From NCBI RefSeq assembly GCF_014202695.1, contig NZ_JACHHH010000003.1:186001-250000 (forward strand): a stretch of DNA of 64,000 nt. The letters run 5' to 3'. The translations under genes were made by a program, and so were the position numbers. The notes beneath the pieces were generated by a model. It searched no databases and was not told where the DNA came from. It saw nothing but the letters and a program-made list of their open reading frames with translations. The DNA comes from Oribacterium sinus (lineage in GTDB: Bacteria > Bacillota > Clostridia > Lachnospirales > Lachnospiraceae). Of this stretch, positions 27,416 through 36,018 are shown piece after piece (position 1 is the stretch's first letter; the number at the start of each line of letters is the position of its first letter).

Positions 27416-28951
27416 TTACTTCTCCAGCAGGCTCTTTCCTGTCATTTCCTTCGGCTTTGGAATACCCATCAAATCCAAAAGGGTTGGAGTTACATCCGCA
27501 AGGCATCCCCCTTCCTTCAGCTTTAACGACTTGTCCGCTGCCACAAGAATGAAAGGTACCGGATTGGTGGTATGGGCGGTATAGGGCTCTCCCGTCTTCT
27601 CGTCCACCATCATATCCGCATTTCCGTGATCGGCCAGAATGAAGAGATTACCTCCCACTTCCTGCACAGCCTCCACAACCTTTCCCACGCACTCATCCAC
27701 CACTTCAATAGCCTTGATGGCTGCAGGAAGAACACCGGTATGTCCTACCATATCCGGATTGGCAAAGTTTGCCACAATAGCATCATATTTTCCGGAACGA
27801 ATCGCCTCTGTAAGCTTCTCCGTTACCGTGTAACAGCTCATCTCCGGCTTTAAATCATAGGTTGCCACATCCTTGGGAGAGGGAACCAGAATACGATCTT
27901 CACCGCTAAAGGGCTCTTCCTTTCCTCCATTAAAGAAGAAGGTAACATGAGCATATTTCTCCGTTTCCGCAATACGAAGCTGAGTCTTTCCCAGGGAGGA
28001 CAGATACTCTCCGTAGGTATTGGAAATTTCTTCCTTATGGAAAGCCACTTCCTTATTGGGAATAGTGGGGTCATAGTCGGTGAAGCAGACAAAATATACC
28101 TCTTTTCTTGCCCCACGGTTAAAGAAGCTAAAGTCATCATCACAGAAGCAATGACAGATCTCTCTTGCTCTATCCGGACGGAAGTTAAAGAAAATGCAAG
28201 CATCTCCGTCAGAAATAAGATGAGTCGCTCCATTTTTCTCAATTACCGTAGGTAATACGAATTCATCAAAAACTTCCTTGGCGTAGGACGCACTGATAGC
28301 CTCCTCTACGGAAGACGCCTTCTCACCGATTCCTTGGGTCATCGCCAGGTAAGCCTTTTCCACTCTGTCATAGTTTTTGTCTCTATCCATAGCATAGTAT
28401 CTTCCGGCAATGCTGGCTACCTCTCCCACACCGATTTCCTGCATTTTCTTTTCAATCTGCATAAGGAAATGCTTTCCGGAATCGGGAGGAGTATCTCTTC
28501 CATCCAAAAAGGCATGAAGATAAACCTTCTTCAGACCGGCACGCTTTGCCAGCTCTAAAAGTCCATAAATATGTTCAATGTGGGAATGCACACCTCCGTC
28601 GGACAAAAGGCCCATAAAATGTAAGGCGGAGTCCTTTTTCTTGCAATGCTCCACAGCGCCCTTTAAGGCAGCATTTTCAAAAAAATCTCCATCCTGAATA
28701 GCCTTGGAAATACGGGTCAATTCCTGATAAACAATTCTGCCCGCTCCCATGTTCATGTGTCCAACCTCGGAATTTCCCATCTGTCCGTCGGGAAGTCCTA
28801 CAGCCAGGCCGGAAGCCTGTCCTTCCACATAGGGATAGTCCTTTTTCAAATGATCCATTACCGGCGTATTCGCCAAAGCAATAGCATTTCCCTCTTTACT
28901 CTTCCGATCTCCGTAGCCGTCCAGGATTAATAAAACTGTACTTTTTTTCAT
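27416..28951 (-). CDS. gpmI: 2,3-bisphosphoglycerate-independent phosphoglycerate mutase
   Basis: 511-aa manganese enzyme converting 3- to 2-phosphoglycerate in glycolysis. The alkaline-phosphatase-fold metal sites are visible: LLILDGYGDR at the N-terminus, MGNSEVGHMNMGAGR with the catalytic serine, and NPDMVGHTG with LADHGNADMM at the C-terminus. The phosphatase-like insert domain (HAFLDGRDTPP, GRYYAMDRD) is complete. Length is typical. It is separated from other glycolytic genes, as is usual where gpmI is not in a gap operon. Confidence 0.97.
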   Translation of the reverse strand: MKKSTVLLILDGYGDRKSKEGNAIALANTPVMDHLKKDYPYVEGQASGLAVGLPDGQMGNSEVGHMNMGAGRIVYQELTRISKAIQDGDFFENAALKGAVEHCKKKDSALHFMGLLSDGGVHSHIEHIYGLLELAKRAGLKKVYLHAFLDGRDTPPDSGKHFLMQIEKKMQEIGVGEVASIAGRYYAMDRDKNYDRVEKAYLAMTQGIGEKASSVEEAISASYAKEVFDEFVLPTVIEKNGATHLISDGDACIFFNFRPDRAREICHCFCDDDFSFFNRGARKEVYFVCFTDYDPTIPNKEVAFHKEEISNTYGEYLSSLGKTQLRIAETEKYAHVTFFFNGGKEEPFSGEDRILVPSPKDVATYDLKPEMSCYTVTEKLTEAIRSGKYDAIVANFANPDMVGHTGVLPAAIKAIEVVDECVGKVVEAVQEVGGNLFILADHGNADMMVDEKTGEPYTAHTTNPVPFILVAADKSLKLKEGGCLADVTPTLLDLMGIPKPKEMTGKSLLEK

Positions 28952-29201
28952 TGCAACGCCTCTTTCTCTATCTCTACTTTTCTCTATACAAAATGTGCTT
29001 TGCCATCTTCCTTTTTCTTTTATTTTGCTTGGAAAACAGCAGTCTTAAGGATTCATCCCTAAGCTTAGAGTCTAGCCTAAACTTTTCCTTCCGTCAATGC
29101 ATGCTTTCACGGATTCTGCCCTCCGGCAATGAAAAAAATATTAATTTTTCTAGTTTCATACAATTCCTTTCTGTCCATATAAGAAAGGAGTATTTCACAC
29201 A

Positions 29202-29254
29202 TAAAAAAATCCACAAGTCTCTTCCTCTTTGTCCGGAAAAGACTGTGGATTTAT
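29202..29254 (-). terminator. Intrinsic terminator of the rubrerythrin gene
   Basis: Inverted repeat AATCCACAAGTCT / AGACTGTGGATT; the plus-strand A run just outside gives seven U on the minus-strand transcript. It lies about 65 nt past the rubrerythrin stop. The rest of the 28952-29317 gap shows no convincing gene. Confidence 0.75.
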
Positions 29255-29317
29255 AAAACAGATGCTTACTTTTACTGAATAGAATTTCTGTACTTTTTCT
29301 ATCAGATGAAGTACTTT

Positions 29318-29866
29318 TTAATAGTTGTCAGCCTTACGCTCAAAGTAAGCCTTAGGATGATTGCAGCATGGGCAAGTCTCAGGTGCTTCCTCTCCTTCAT
29401 AGATGAAACCGCAGTTTCTGCAGTGCCACAGAGTAGGCTGCTCAGCCTTAAAGGTGGTATCATCCAAGATTCCCTGTAAAAGCTGTAAGAAACGCTCTTC
29501 GTGAGTCTTCTCCACCTGAGCAACAAGACGGAACTTTGCTGCAAGCTCCTGGAAGCCTTCCTTTGCTGCAACTTCTGCAAAGCTCTTATACATATCGGTC
29601 CACTCATAATGCTCACCGGCAGCTGCTGCCTTTAAGTTCTCCTGGGTGTTTCCGATTCCGCCGCCAAGTCCTGCCAGCTCCTTAAACCACATCTTTCCGT
29701 GGTATTCCTCATTGGCCGCAGTCTCCTCTAAGATTGCTGCAATCTGCTGATAACCGTCCTTCTTTGCCTGAGAAGCAAAATAAGTATACTTGTTTCTTGC
29801 CTCAGACTCTCCTGCAAAGGCTGTCCATAAATTCTTCTCTGTTTCTGTTCCCTTATAATTTGCCAT
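29318..29866 (-). CDS. rbr: Rubrerythrin
   Basis: 182-aa non-heme diiron peroxidase that reduces H2O2 to water in anaerobes. The N-terminal ferritin-like four-helix domain carries the iron ligands in [24 protein letters not shown] and [10 protein letters not shown]. The C-terminal rubredoxin domain has [10 protein letters not shown] and CPCCNHP. Start ATG 29866 ([12 protein letters not shown]) has AAAGGAG upstream; a longer frame to 29941 lacks one. A PerR-like palindrome lies 105 nt upstream, and perR is two genes away, so peroxide induction is likely. Confidence 0.95.
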   Translation of the reverse strand: MANYKGTETEKNLWTAFAGESEARNKYTYFASQAKKDGYQQIAAILEETAANEEYHGKMWFKELAGLGGGIGNTQENLKAAAAGEHYEWTDMYKSFAEVAAKEGFQELAAKFRLVAQVEKTHEERFLQLLQGILDDTTFKAEQPTLWHCRNCGFIYEGEEAPETCPCCNHPKAYFERKADNY

Positions 29867-29970
29867 ACTGCTCTCCTTTCCCGACAAGCATACTCGCCTG
29901 TCTAAAAATTGAAACAGAGGAGCGCTCCTCCTCTGTTCCAAGACTCAACCTGCGCTATTACAAAAGCATT

Positions 29971-29985
29971 TTATAATAGCTATAA
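29971..29985 (-). promoter_or_regulatory. Per-box-like palindrome upstream of rubrerythrin
   Basis: TTATAATAGCTATAA matches the Bacillus Per-box consensus TTATAATNATTATAA at 12 of 14 defined positions. A weak promoter (TTGTTT, then TAAAAT) overlaps it on the minus strand. Confidence 0.7.
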
Positions 29986-30073
29986 GAAAAAACAAGTTTT
30001 TCCTTTGTACAATCTGCTGTCCTTTCTCCAAATATCGAAAGGGCAAGCACTACGGTGTTACCAACTGTTGTGA

Positions 30074-30616
30074 TTAGCTGAAGTATCTCTTCAACAGACC
30101 CTGGAATGCCTTACCGTGTCTAGCCTCGTCACGAGCCATCTCGTGAACAGTATCATGGATAGCATCCAAATCCTGAGCCTTAGCTCTCTTTGCAAGGTCA
30201 ACCTTACCTGCAGTAGCACCGTTCTCAGCCTTTACACGAGCGATAAGGTTCTCTTTTGTGGAAGGAGATACAACCTCTCCTAAGAGCTCTGCGAAACGAG
30301 ATGCGTGATCTGCCTCTTCGAAAGCAGCCTGTCTGTAGTAATCACCAACCTCAGGGTATCCCTCTCTGTAAGCTGCTCTACTCATAGCAAGGTACATACC
30401 AACCTCACAGCACTCTCCCTCGAAGTTAGCTCTTAAATCCTTCTTGATATCCTCGGAAACATCCTTAGCTACTCCGATTACATGCTCTGCTGCCCATGTA
30501 AGCTCTCCGCTCTGCTCAACGAACTTGTCGCTGCTAGCCTTACATACCGGACACTTCTCAGGAGCAGTCTCTCCCTCATAAACATAACCACATACTGAAC
30601 AAACCCAAGTCTTCAT
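30074..30616 (-). CDS. Reverse rubrerythrin (N-terminal rubredoxin, C-terminal diiron domain)
   Basis: 180 aa with the domain order inverted relative to rubrerythrin. Rubredoxin comes first ([10 protein letters not shown] and CPVCKAS, residues about 6-27). The ferritin-like domain follows, with ligands in [21 protein letters not shown] and [12 protein letters not shown]. This is the clostridial reverse-rubrerythrin type, an NADH-linked H2O2 and O2 reductase with partner flavoproteins. It starts 48 nt after perR on the same strand, so perR and this gene are probably co-transcribed. Confidence 0.94.
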   Translation of the reverse strand: MKTWVCSVCGYVYEGETAPEKCPVCKASSDKFVEQSGELTWAAEHVIGVAKDVSEDIKKDLRANFEGECCEVGMYLAMSRAAYREGYPEVGDYYRQAAFEEADHASRFAELLGEVVSPSTKENLIARVKAENGATAGKVDLAKRAKAQDLDAIHDTVHEMARDEARHGKAFQGLLKRYFS

Positions 30617-30664
30617 AACTTCTCTCCTTTTCCGCCTTTTTTAAGGCAAATGCTCAAACTCAAC

Positions 30665-31066
30665 TTATTTTTGTGAATCCTTGAAGCCCTCCAAAGCTCC
30701 ACATTCATCACATATTCCTCGGAACACCAAATCATGACCTGTAATGGCTCCCGGAATATACATTTCCGCCTCCGAATCCAGTGCTTCCGCAACCTTCATA
30801 GGAATGTCATAAACCTTCCCGCATCTCTCACATACAAAGTGATAATGGGGTTTTACGGTAGGATCGAAACGATCCGCTCCTGATACGAAGCTAAGTTTCC
30901 GAATTTCTCCTAAATCCGAAAGTAACTTTAAGTTCCGATATACCGTTGCCAAACTGATGCTGGGATCCTTTTGGCGTAGTTCTGCAAATATTACATCTGC
31001 AGTAGGATGGTCTTCATGCTCCCTAATCTGATCCAGTACCTCTGCACGCTGTCGTGAATAATTCAT
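30665..31066 (-). CDS. perR: PerR-type peroxide-sensing repressor (Fur family)
   Basis: 133-aa Fur-family repressor. The winged helix spans about residues 1-75 (ISLATVYRNLKLLSDLGEI). The structural zinc site is CERC and CDEC. The regulatory-metal site reads FDPTVKPHYHF with later VYDI, which fits the PerR arrangement of D, H, H and D. PerR loses DNA binding when Fe(II) and H2O2 oxidise a metal-ligand histidine. Neighbouring rubrerythrins and box-like palindromes at its own promoter, at rbr and at ahpC support PerR over Fur or Zur. Autoregulation is inferred. Confidence 0.9.
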   Translation of the reverse strand: MNYSRQRAEVLDQIREHEDHPTADVIFAELRQKDPSISLATVYRNLKLLSDLGEIRKLSFVSGADRFDPTVKPHYHFVCERCGKVYDIPMKVAEALDSEAEMYIPGAITGHDLVFRGICDECGALEGFKDSQK

Positions 31067-31128
31067 CGGCCGTCCTTTCTTTTATTGCTTTGTCTTTCAA
31101 AAGTTCCTGAGGCTTTCAAAAAACAAAA

Positions 31129-31145
31129 TTGATAATTACTATCAA
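31129..31145 (-). promoter_or_regulatory. PerR/Fur-type operator at perR
   Basis: Palindrome TTGATAATTACTATCAA lies just downstream of the perR -10 element, where a bound repressor would block transcription. Confidence 0.65.
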
Positions 31146-31153
31146 CATGGCAT

Positions 31154-31183
31154 ACTATAATCGCTTTTTTTTGTCCTTGTCAA
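31154..31183 (-). promoter_or_regulatory. perR promoter
   Basis: On the minus strand TTGACA (31178-31183), an 18-nt spacer and TATAGT (31154-31159). The start point falls next to the operator-like palindrome. The leader to perR is about 80 nt. Confidence 0.78.
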
Positions 31184-31324
31184 CGGATTTTGAAAATTTT
31201 TTTGTTTTTTAAAAAATACTGAAAGTTAGTTCCATCTAACTATTTTTCCTCTTTCTTCTCTTGCTTTACGAGGAAATGGCATTAGCTTTCACCAAGCCTT
31301 CGTTCCTCCGTTTTCATGATATAT

Positions 31325-31408
31325 CGGTTCCGATGGGGATATTTCGATAGACCGGTTTCGATGGGGATATTTCGATAGATCGGTTCCGATGGGGATGTTT
31401 CGATAGAT
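31325..31408. repeat. Three tandem copies of a 28-bp unit
   Basis: Units at 31325-31352, 31353-31380 and 31381-31408, each CGGTTCCGATGGGGATATTT followed by CGATAGA and C or T, with one or two changes. They lie in the 527-bp gap between flagellin and perR, between the perR promoter and the flagellin terminator. Confidence 0.9.
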
Positions 31409-31430
31409 CGCTTTCAATATAAGATAGAAC

Positions 31431-31470
31431 AAAAAAAGAAGTCACCATAGTTAAACTATGATAACTTCTT
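31431..31470 (-). terminator. Intrinsic terminator downstream of flagellin
   Basis: Stem with CATAGTT/AACTATG inside and GAAGT/ACTTC outside; seven A on the plus strand give the minus-strand U tract. It lies about 125 nt past the flagellin stop. Confidence 0.75.
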
Positions 31471-31593
31471 TCCATAGACATAATAATCCATTCTATTTTT
31501 AAGTGGGACTCCATCGGAAGAAAAGAATCAGCTGATGAACCTTGCCTCTTCTTTTTTCTTTCAGCTCCGATGGTCTTAAAAATACTATAAAGC

Positions 31594-32403
31594 TTATCTA
31601 AGGAGAGAAAGAACTCCCTGTGGCTGCTGGTTAGCCTGAGAAAGCATAGACTGTGCAGCCTGGTTAAGAATGTTATTCTTAGTGAAAGCTGCCATTTCCT
31701 TAGCCATATCCGTATCACGGATTCTGGACTCAGCTGCAGTCATGTTCTCGTTTGTGGTCTTAAGGTTGTTGATGGTGTGCTCAAGACGGTTCTGAGATGC
31801 TCCAAGCTTTGCTCTGTGAGTAGATACAGTGTTGATAGCCTCGTTGATCTTTGTAATAGCAGAGTTAGCTGCAGATACAGAAGATACATCAATTCCGCTA
31901 ACACCTAAGCTGGTTGCATCCATCTTTGCAGCAGCGATGCTCAAAGTTTCTACAGAAGTTGGTCCAATCTGAACAGTGATAGCGGAAGTAGAACCGATTG
32001 GCTTAACACCGTTGTAGTCAGTTGTAGAAGAAATTCTGTCGATTTCTGCCTTTAAAGCAGTAACCTCTTCTCCGATAGCTGCACGAGCGGTACTGTTGTA
32101 AGTTCCGTTAGCAGACTGAGTAGCCAGAGTTACCATACGCTGTAACATGGAGTGAGTCTCTGTTAAAGCACCTTCAGCAGTCTGGATTAAGCCGATTGCA
32201 TCACTTGCGTTTGCAGAAGCCTGATCAAGACCGTTGATCTTGGAACGCATCTGCTCGGAAATAGCAAGACCTGCTGCATCATCTGCAGAACGGTTGATTC
32301 TATAACCGGAAGACAGCTTCTCTAAGTTCTTCTGGCTGTTAGTTGCGTTAGAAGAAAGGTTTCTGTAAGCGTTGTTTGCTGCAATATTGTGTTGAATAAC
32401 CAT
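31594..32403 (-). CDS. Flagellin
   Basis: 269-aa filament subunit. The N-terminal D0/D1 helices (MVIQHNIAANNAYRNLS, EKLSSGYRINRSADDAAGLA) and C-terminal D1/D0 helices (RIRDTDMAKEMAAFTKNNIL, ending QPQGVLSLLR) are nearly canonical. The central part is short, about 75 residues, giving a minimal flagellin. AGGAGG lies before the ATG. No other flagellar gene is in the window, so it is a detached flagellin gene, probably read by the motility sigma factor from a site near 32617. Confidence 0.96.
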   Translation of the reverse strand: MVIQHNIAANNAYRNLSSNATNSQKNLEKLSSGYRINRSADDAAGLAISEQMRSKINGLDQASANASDAIGLIQTAEGALTETHSMLQRMVTLATQSANGTYNSTARAAIGEEVTALKAEIDRISSTTDYNGVKPIGSTSAITVQIGPTSVETLSIAAAKMDATSLGVSGIDVSSVSAANSAITKINEAINTVSTHRAKLGASQNRLEHTINNLKTTNENMTAAESRIRDTDMAKEMAAFTKNNILNQAAQSMLSQANQQPQGVLSLLR

Positions 32404-32616
32404 AGTAATATCCTCCTGATTTCGGCATGCCAGAACCTCCCTGTCCTATGCAAATCTCCTTTTCCGGCGCCAGAAAAGAAGAATTTTCTTTGCCTTTTCT
32501 TGTCTTTCGACGAATTTTTGCCTTTTGGCTGTTAGGGTCCGAAGACCAATGTCCTCTTCTTTATAGAAGAGATATTTTGTAACAAGTTTTTTTGTTTTAT
32601 TCTTGTTACAGTATAT

Positions 32617-32624
32617 ATATCGGA
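32617..32624 (-). promoter_or_regulatory. Possible sigma-28 (SigD) -10 element for flagellin
   Basis: On the minus strand TCCGATAT matches the GCCGATAT motility -10 at 7 of 8 positions. The -35 at the expected 15-nt distance (TTAT) is poor against TAAA. The leader to flagellin would be about 200 nt. The rest of the 32404-32766 gap shows no gene. Confidence 0.4.
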
Positions 32625-32766
32625 GACAAATATTAAAAAATAAGTATTATGTGAAAAAAAAATTTTATGCTAAAATATCGATGGTATTTCTTACTTTATT
32701 CCTATTTCGGAAAAAGAAAGCGCTATATTTCCTACAACTTACAAGAATGGAGAAAGGATAAATTTC

Positions 32767-33369
32767 ATGGGACAGATTCAGGTAGAAAGAACGGACATTG
32801 AGGGATTATGCATTATTACGCCCACTATCCATCAGGACAGCAGAGGCTATTTTATGGAAAGCTACAATGAAAGAGATTTCCAGGAGCAGGGGCTTAATCT
32901 CCGCTTTGTACAAGACAATCAAAGTATGTCTGTAAAGGGTGTTTTACGCGGTCTACATTTTCAAAAGCAATATCCACAGGGAAAGCTTGTTCGCGTATTA
33001 AAAGGAAGAGTTTATGACGTAGCTGTAGATTTAAGAAAGAACAGTAAGACCTACGGAAAGCATTTCGGCATTACCCTCAGTGAAGAAAACAAAAAAATGT
33101 TCTATATTCCGGAGGGATTTGCCCATGGCTTCCTGGTTCTTTCCGATACCGCTGAATTTGCCTACAAGGTAACAGACTTCTATCATCCCGGAGATGAAGG
33201 TGGTCTGGCATGGAATGATCCAAGCATCGGCATCCGGTGGCCGGAGTTAAAGGGTACTTATGCCGGAAATGCGAAAAAAGACGGTTACACTATGGAAGAC
33301 GGCAGTCCCCTTCTTCTCTCCGAAAAGGATGAGCTCTGGCTTCCTCTGGCAGAAACCTTTTCCTTTTAA
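32767..33369 (+). CDS. rfbC: dTDP-4-dehydrorhamnose 3,5-epimerase
   Basis: 200-aa cupin epimerase of the dTDP-L-rhamnose pathway (RmlC). Blocks: QDSRGYFMESYNERDF, VLRGLHFQ with the catalytic histidine, VRVLKGRVYDVAVDLRK, YIPEGFAHGFLVLS and GLAWNDPSIGIRWP. It is slightly longer than the usual 185. AAAGGA precedes ATG 32767; upstream at 32668-32676 TGCTAAAAT could be an extended -10. The other rml genes are not here. It is followed after 3 nt by a pseudouridine synthase gene, apparently coupled. Confidence 0.94.
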   Translation: MGQIQVERTDIEGLCIITPTIHQDSRGYFMESYNERDFQEQGLNLRFVQDNQSMSVKGVLRGLHFQKQYPQGKLVRVLKGRVYDVAVDLRKNSKTYGKHFGITLSEENKKMFYIPEGFAHGFLVLSDTAEFAYKVTDFYHPGDEGGLAWNDPSIGIRWPELKGTYAGNAKKDGYTMEDGSPLLLSEKDELWLPLAETFSF

Positions 33370-33372
33370 CCC

Positions 33373-34380
33373 ATGAGCATTCCTACTCTTTTTACCTATA
33401 CCGTTCCGGGAGATTTTGCAAACAAGACAATCGAAGCTTTTCTTTTAGAACAGGGCTATACCAAAAGCCTTCTTTCCGCCTTAAAGAGAGTTCATTTTTT
33501 TGAGGAGAAAAAGGAACATTACGGGATTGAAAAGAATGGTCAATGGGCCTTTACCGTGGATCTTTTGGCGGAGGGGGATTGCCTTTCTGTCTACCTTCCC
33601 ATGGAGGAAGAGAACAGTGCACCTCCCTACGATTTTCCTTTGGACATTGTTTATGAAGACCGGGATATCCTCCTGCTAAATAAGCCTGCAGGACTTCCCT
33701 GTCATCCCTCTCCGGGACATTTTGAACAGACTTTAGCCGGAGCCATAGTTTTTTATCAGATGCAGAATTCTTCTGCATCTTCTTTTGTTTGCCACTTTAT
33801 CCACAGGTTGGATTTGGATACCAGCGGTTTAATCCTTCTGGCAAAAAATCGTCTGGCGGCATCGGTTCTAAACAAAGACATGAAAGAAGGACGTATTCAA
33901 AGAAGCTATCTGGCTTTTTGTCAGGGAAATCCTGAATTTTCCCTAGGCGAGATTCAGGGATTCACACGGCTTGAGGAAAAGGAAAAAAAAGAATTAAACT
34001 ATGCCTTTGCCATATCTGCGCCTATCGCCAGAGTAGAAGAAGAAAAAATGCTGAGAACTGTGAATTTTCAAAAAGGGCAGGAAGCCCTCAGTTATTTTAA
34101 TGTCTTAAACTATTTTCCCGGGAAAAACTATTCTCTTCTGCAACTTCAGCTGGCCACCGGCAGGACCCATCAGATTCGCGTCCACCTCTCTTACCTCTCC
34201 TGCCCCCTACTGGGGGATAGTCTATACGGCAATGGGGAAGAAAGTGTTTTTTCACAAAATATAGGCTTGTCCCGGCAGGCTCTCCACTCCTACTCCATTT
34301 CCTTTACCCATCCGATTGGAAAAGAAAAAATGTTCTTTCAGCGAGAGCTGCCTCCGGATTTATCTATGCTCCAAAAATAA
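33373..34380 (+). CDS. RluA-family RNA pseudouridine synthase
   Basis: 335-aa enzyme that isomerises uridine in rRNA or tRNA. After an S4-like N-terminal region of about 80 residues come VYEDRDILLLNKPAGLPCHPS (motif I) and HRLDLDTSGLILLAKN, whose aspartate after HRL is catalytic. LATGRTHQIRVHLSYL and LLGDSLYG complete the set. There is no separate Shine-Dalgarno; the start lies 3 nt after the rfbC stop, which suggests coupled translation. The exact RNA target cannot be read from sequence. Confidence 0.93.
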   Translation: MSIPTLFTYTVPGDFANKTIEAFLLEQGYTKSLLSALKRVHFFEEKKEHYGIEKNGQWAFTVDLLAEGDCLSVYLPMEEENSAPPYDFPLDIVYEDRDILLLNKPAGLPCHPSPGHFEQTLAGAIVFYQMQNSSASSFVCHFIHRLDLDTSGLILLAKNRLAASVLNKDMKEGRIQRSYLAFCQGNPEFSLGEIQGFTRLEEKEKKELNYAFAISAPIARVEEEKMLRTVNFQKGQEALSYFNVLNYFPGKNYSLLQLQLATGRTHQIRVHLSYLSCPLLGDSLYGNGEESVFSQNIGLSRQALHSYSISFTHPIGKEKMFFQRELPPDLSMLQK

Positions 34381-34414
34381 ACTTTAGGGCAAAAGAAAAA
34401 AAGGATGCCAAAAG

Positions 34415-34447
34415 AAAAAGTGCTCAGACCCGGTCTGAGCACTTTTT
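34415..34447. terminator. Bidirectional intrinsic terminator
   Basis: Perfect 16-bp inverted repeat AAAAAGTGCTCAGACC / GGTCTGAGCACTTTTT with A and T runs at the ends, so it works both ways. It serves the pseudouridine synthase (+) and the NCS2 permease (-). A sequence-related terminator occurs at 49968-50007. Confidence 0.88.
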
Positions 34448-34474
34448 CTTTTATCTTATGTAACGTCTCTTTTA

Positions 34475-34517
34475 ATTCATAACGAGTATCGTGCGCAAAG
34501 CGTGCGATATCTCGTTT
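34475..34517 (-). repeat. 43-bp palindromic repeat, copy 2 (inverted)
   Basis: On the minus strand it begins AAACGAGATAT and ends ATACTCGTTATGAAT. It is the most symmetrical copy. It lies between the bidirectional terminator and the NCS2 permease stop codon. Confidence 0.85.
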
Positions 34518-34519
34518 AG

Positions 34520-35884
34520 TTAAGCTTTTTTATTTTCCTTTGGCAATACAATATTTAAGAATACTGCAATGATAGTTGCCAATACTACAGGAGACTTTCC
34601 GAAAATCATGGTGAAGGATGTTGGGAACTGTCCTAAAGATGCGGGAGCCTGTGCAATTCCCACACCAACTGCTGCTGCAAGACCTACCACTGTAGTAGAG
34701 CGTGCAGTCAACGGTTCCTGGGTAATCAGCTTAATTCCGGTCATTGCGATGGTAGAGAATACGGTAATGGTAGCTCCTCCCAATACACACTGAGGAATAG
34801 TGGTAAGTAATGCGGAGAACTTCGGGCAAAGACCGCAAGCTAAGATAAACAAGCCGGTTGTTGCGAATACTCTTCTTGCTACTACTTTGTTAGAAATTAC
34901 GATACCTACGTTCTGAGAGTAAGTCGCAGTTGGAAGTCCGCCAAAGAATGCAGTCAAGAAGTTGGTTGCACCGTAAGCAATGATTCCGCCACGAAGCTCA
35001 TCATCACTGGGCTCTCTGTTAAATCCGCCCATGGTTGTTGCGGTAAAGTCACCGATAGCCTGAATGGAGTTAATCGCAAAAAGTAAACCGATGGAAATAC
35101 AAGCAGGTACACTAAACTGAACGCCAAAGGGCAGGAAGTGGGGAAGAGAGAACCAGGAAGCGGTTCCGATTTCCTTGAAGGAAATCATTCCAAAGCCAAG
35201 AGCCACCAAATATCCTACTACCATTCCCAAAAGGATGGAAGCCAGCTTAAATACGCCCTTACCGAAGGTGCTGAAGCACATTACAGCAATCAATGTGATA
35301 AAAGCCACAAGCCAGTTCTGCCAAGAACCGTAAATCAAAGCTGTGGTAAGTCCCTTCTTGGCAATTAACTCAGCGTTGTTTGCCACTCCACCTGCCATAT
35401 AATTTACCGCTGTGGGATAAAGAGAAAGACCGATGGTAAATACAACGGTTCCGGTAATAAGTGGAGGGAAGAATTTACGAATTCTTTTTACAAAGATTCC
35501 TACAATAATTGCAACAATTCCACCAACCATCATAGCACCCACAATGGTTCCTACTCCGCCGCCTTCTCCGGCAATCGCCTGCATACTGGGAAGGTATGCA
35601 AAGCTGATTCCTAAAATCATAGGAAGGCCTGCTCCAAATACGCCTTTCTTTAAGGGAAAAAGCTGGAAGAAGGTACAAATTGCAGACATGGTTAAGGATG
35701 CCTGAATCAAGATGATTCTTTGTCCGATTTCCAATCCGGCTACGTTGGAAATAATAATAGCCGGCGTTACACAACCGATAATCATGGCTACCAGATGCTG
35801 TAACGCCAAAGAAATGGTAGGTGCCACATCCGGCTTTCCATCCCATTTAAACAACTCGTCCATTTTGTTTTGCTCTACGCCCAT
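34520..35884 (-). CDS. NCS2 nucleobase permease (uracil/xanthine type)
   Basis: 454-aa membrane transporter with about 14 hydrophobic spans, of the nucleobase:cation symporter-2 family. Signature parts: the N-terminal SLALQHLVAMIIGCVTPAII, FAINSIQAIGDFTATT, GGLPTATYSQNVGIV and the late ITVFSTIAMTGIKLI. Substrate specificity (uracil, xanthine, urate) cannot be fixed. ATG 35884 has AGGAGG 7 nt upstream. I see no purine riboswitch in the 134-bp gap upstream. Confidence 0.92.
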   Translation of the reverse strand: MGVEQNKMDELFKWDGKPDVAPTISLALQHLVAMIIGCVTPAIIISNVAGLEIGQRIILIQASLTMSAICTFFQLFPLKKGVFGAGLPMILGISFAYLPSMQAIAGEGGGVGTIVGAMMVGGIVAIIVGIFVKRIRKFFPPLITGTVVFTIGLSLYPTAVNYMAGGVANNAELIAKKGLTTALIYGSWQNWLVAFITLIAVMCFSTFGKGVFKLASILLGMVVGYLVALGFGMISFKEIGTASWFSLPHFLPFGVQFSVPACISIGLLFAINSIQAIGDFTATTMGGFNREPSDDELRGGIIAYGATNFLTAFFGGLPTATYSQNVGIVISNKVVARRVFATTGLFILACGLCPKFSALLTTIPQCVLGGATITVFSTIAMTGIKLITQEPLTARSTTVVGLAAAVGVGIAQAPASLGQFPTSFTMIFGKSPVVLATIIAVFLNIVLPKENKKA

Positions 35885-36018
35885 TTTCGCTCCTCCTGAC
35901 CAAAAATATTTTTTGGGAACAAATTAATTTTTTGACTTCACTTATACTAGCTAAATTTTTAACAGAATACAACTTGGCATTTCTTACAGAAATCATTTTC
36001 CCCTTTTGTGAAAGATTC

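Noticed and set aside
27294-27584. Plus-strand frame coding for a repeated LAILPSLA-type peptide
   Set aside because: It is a by-product of the 18-bp repeat, then runs antisense into gpmI, and has no ribosome site.
28951-29256. 101-codon plus-strand frame between gpmI and rubrerythrin
   Set aside because: Low-complexity F/L/S-rich product, no convincing ribosome site, and the frame runs through the rubrerythrin terminator.
31314-31718. 134-codon minus-strand frame ending in the 28-bp repeat
   Set aside because: It starts inside flagellin in another frame, and its tail is the translated repeat and terminator.
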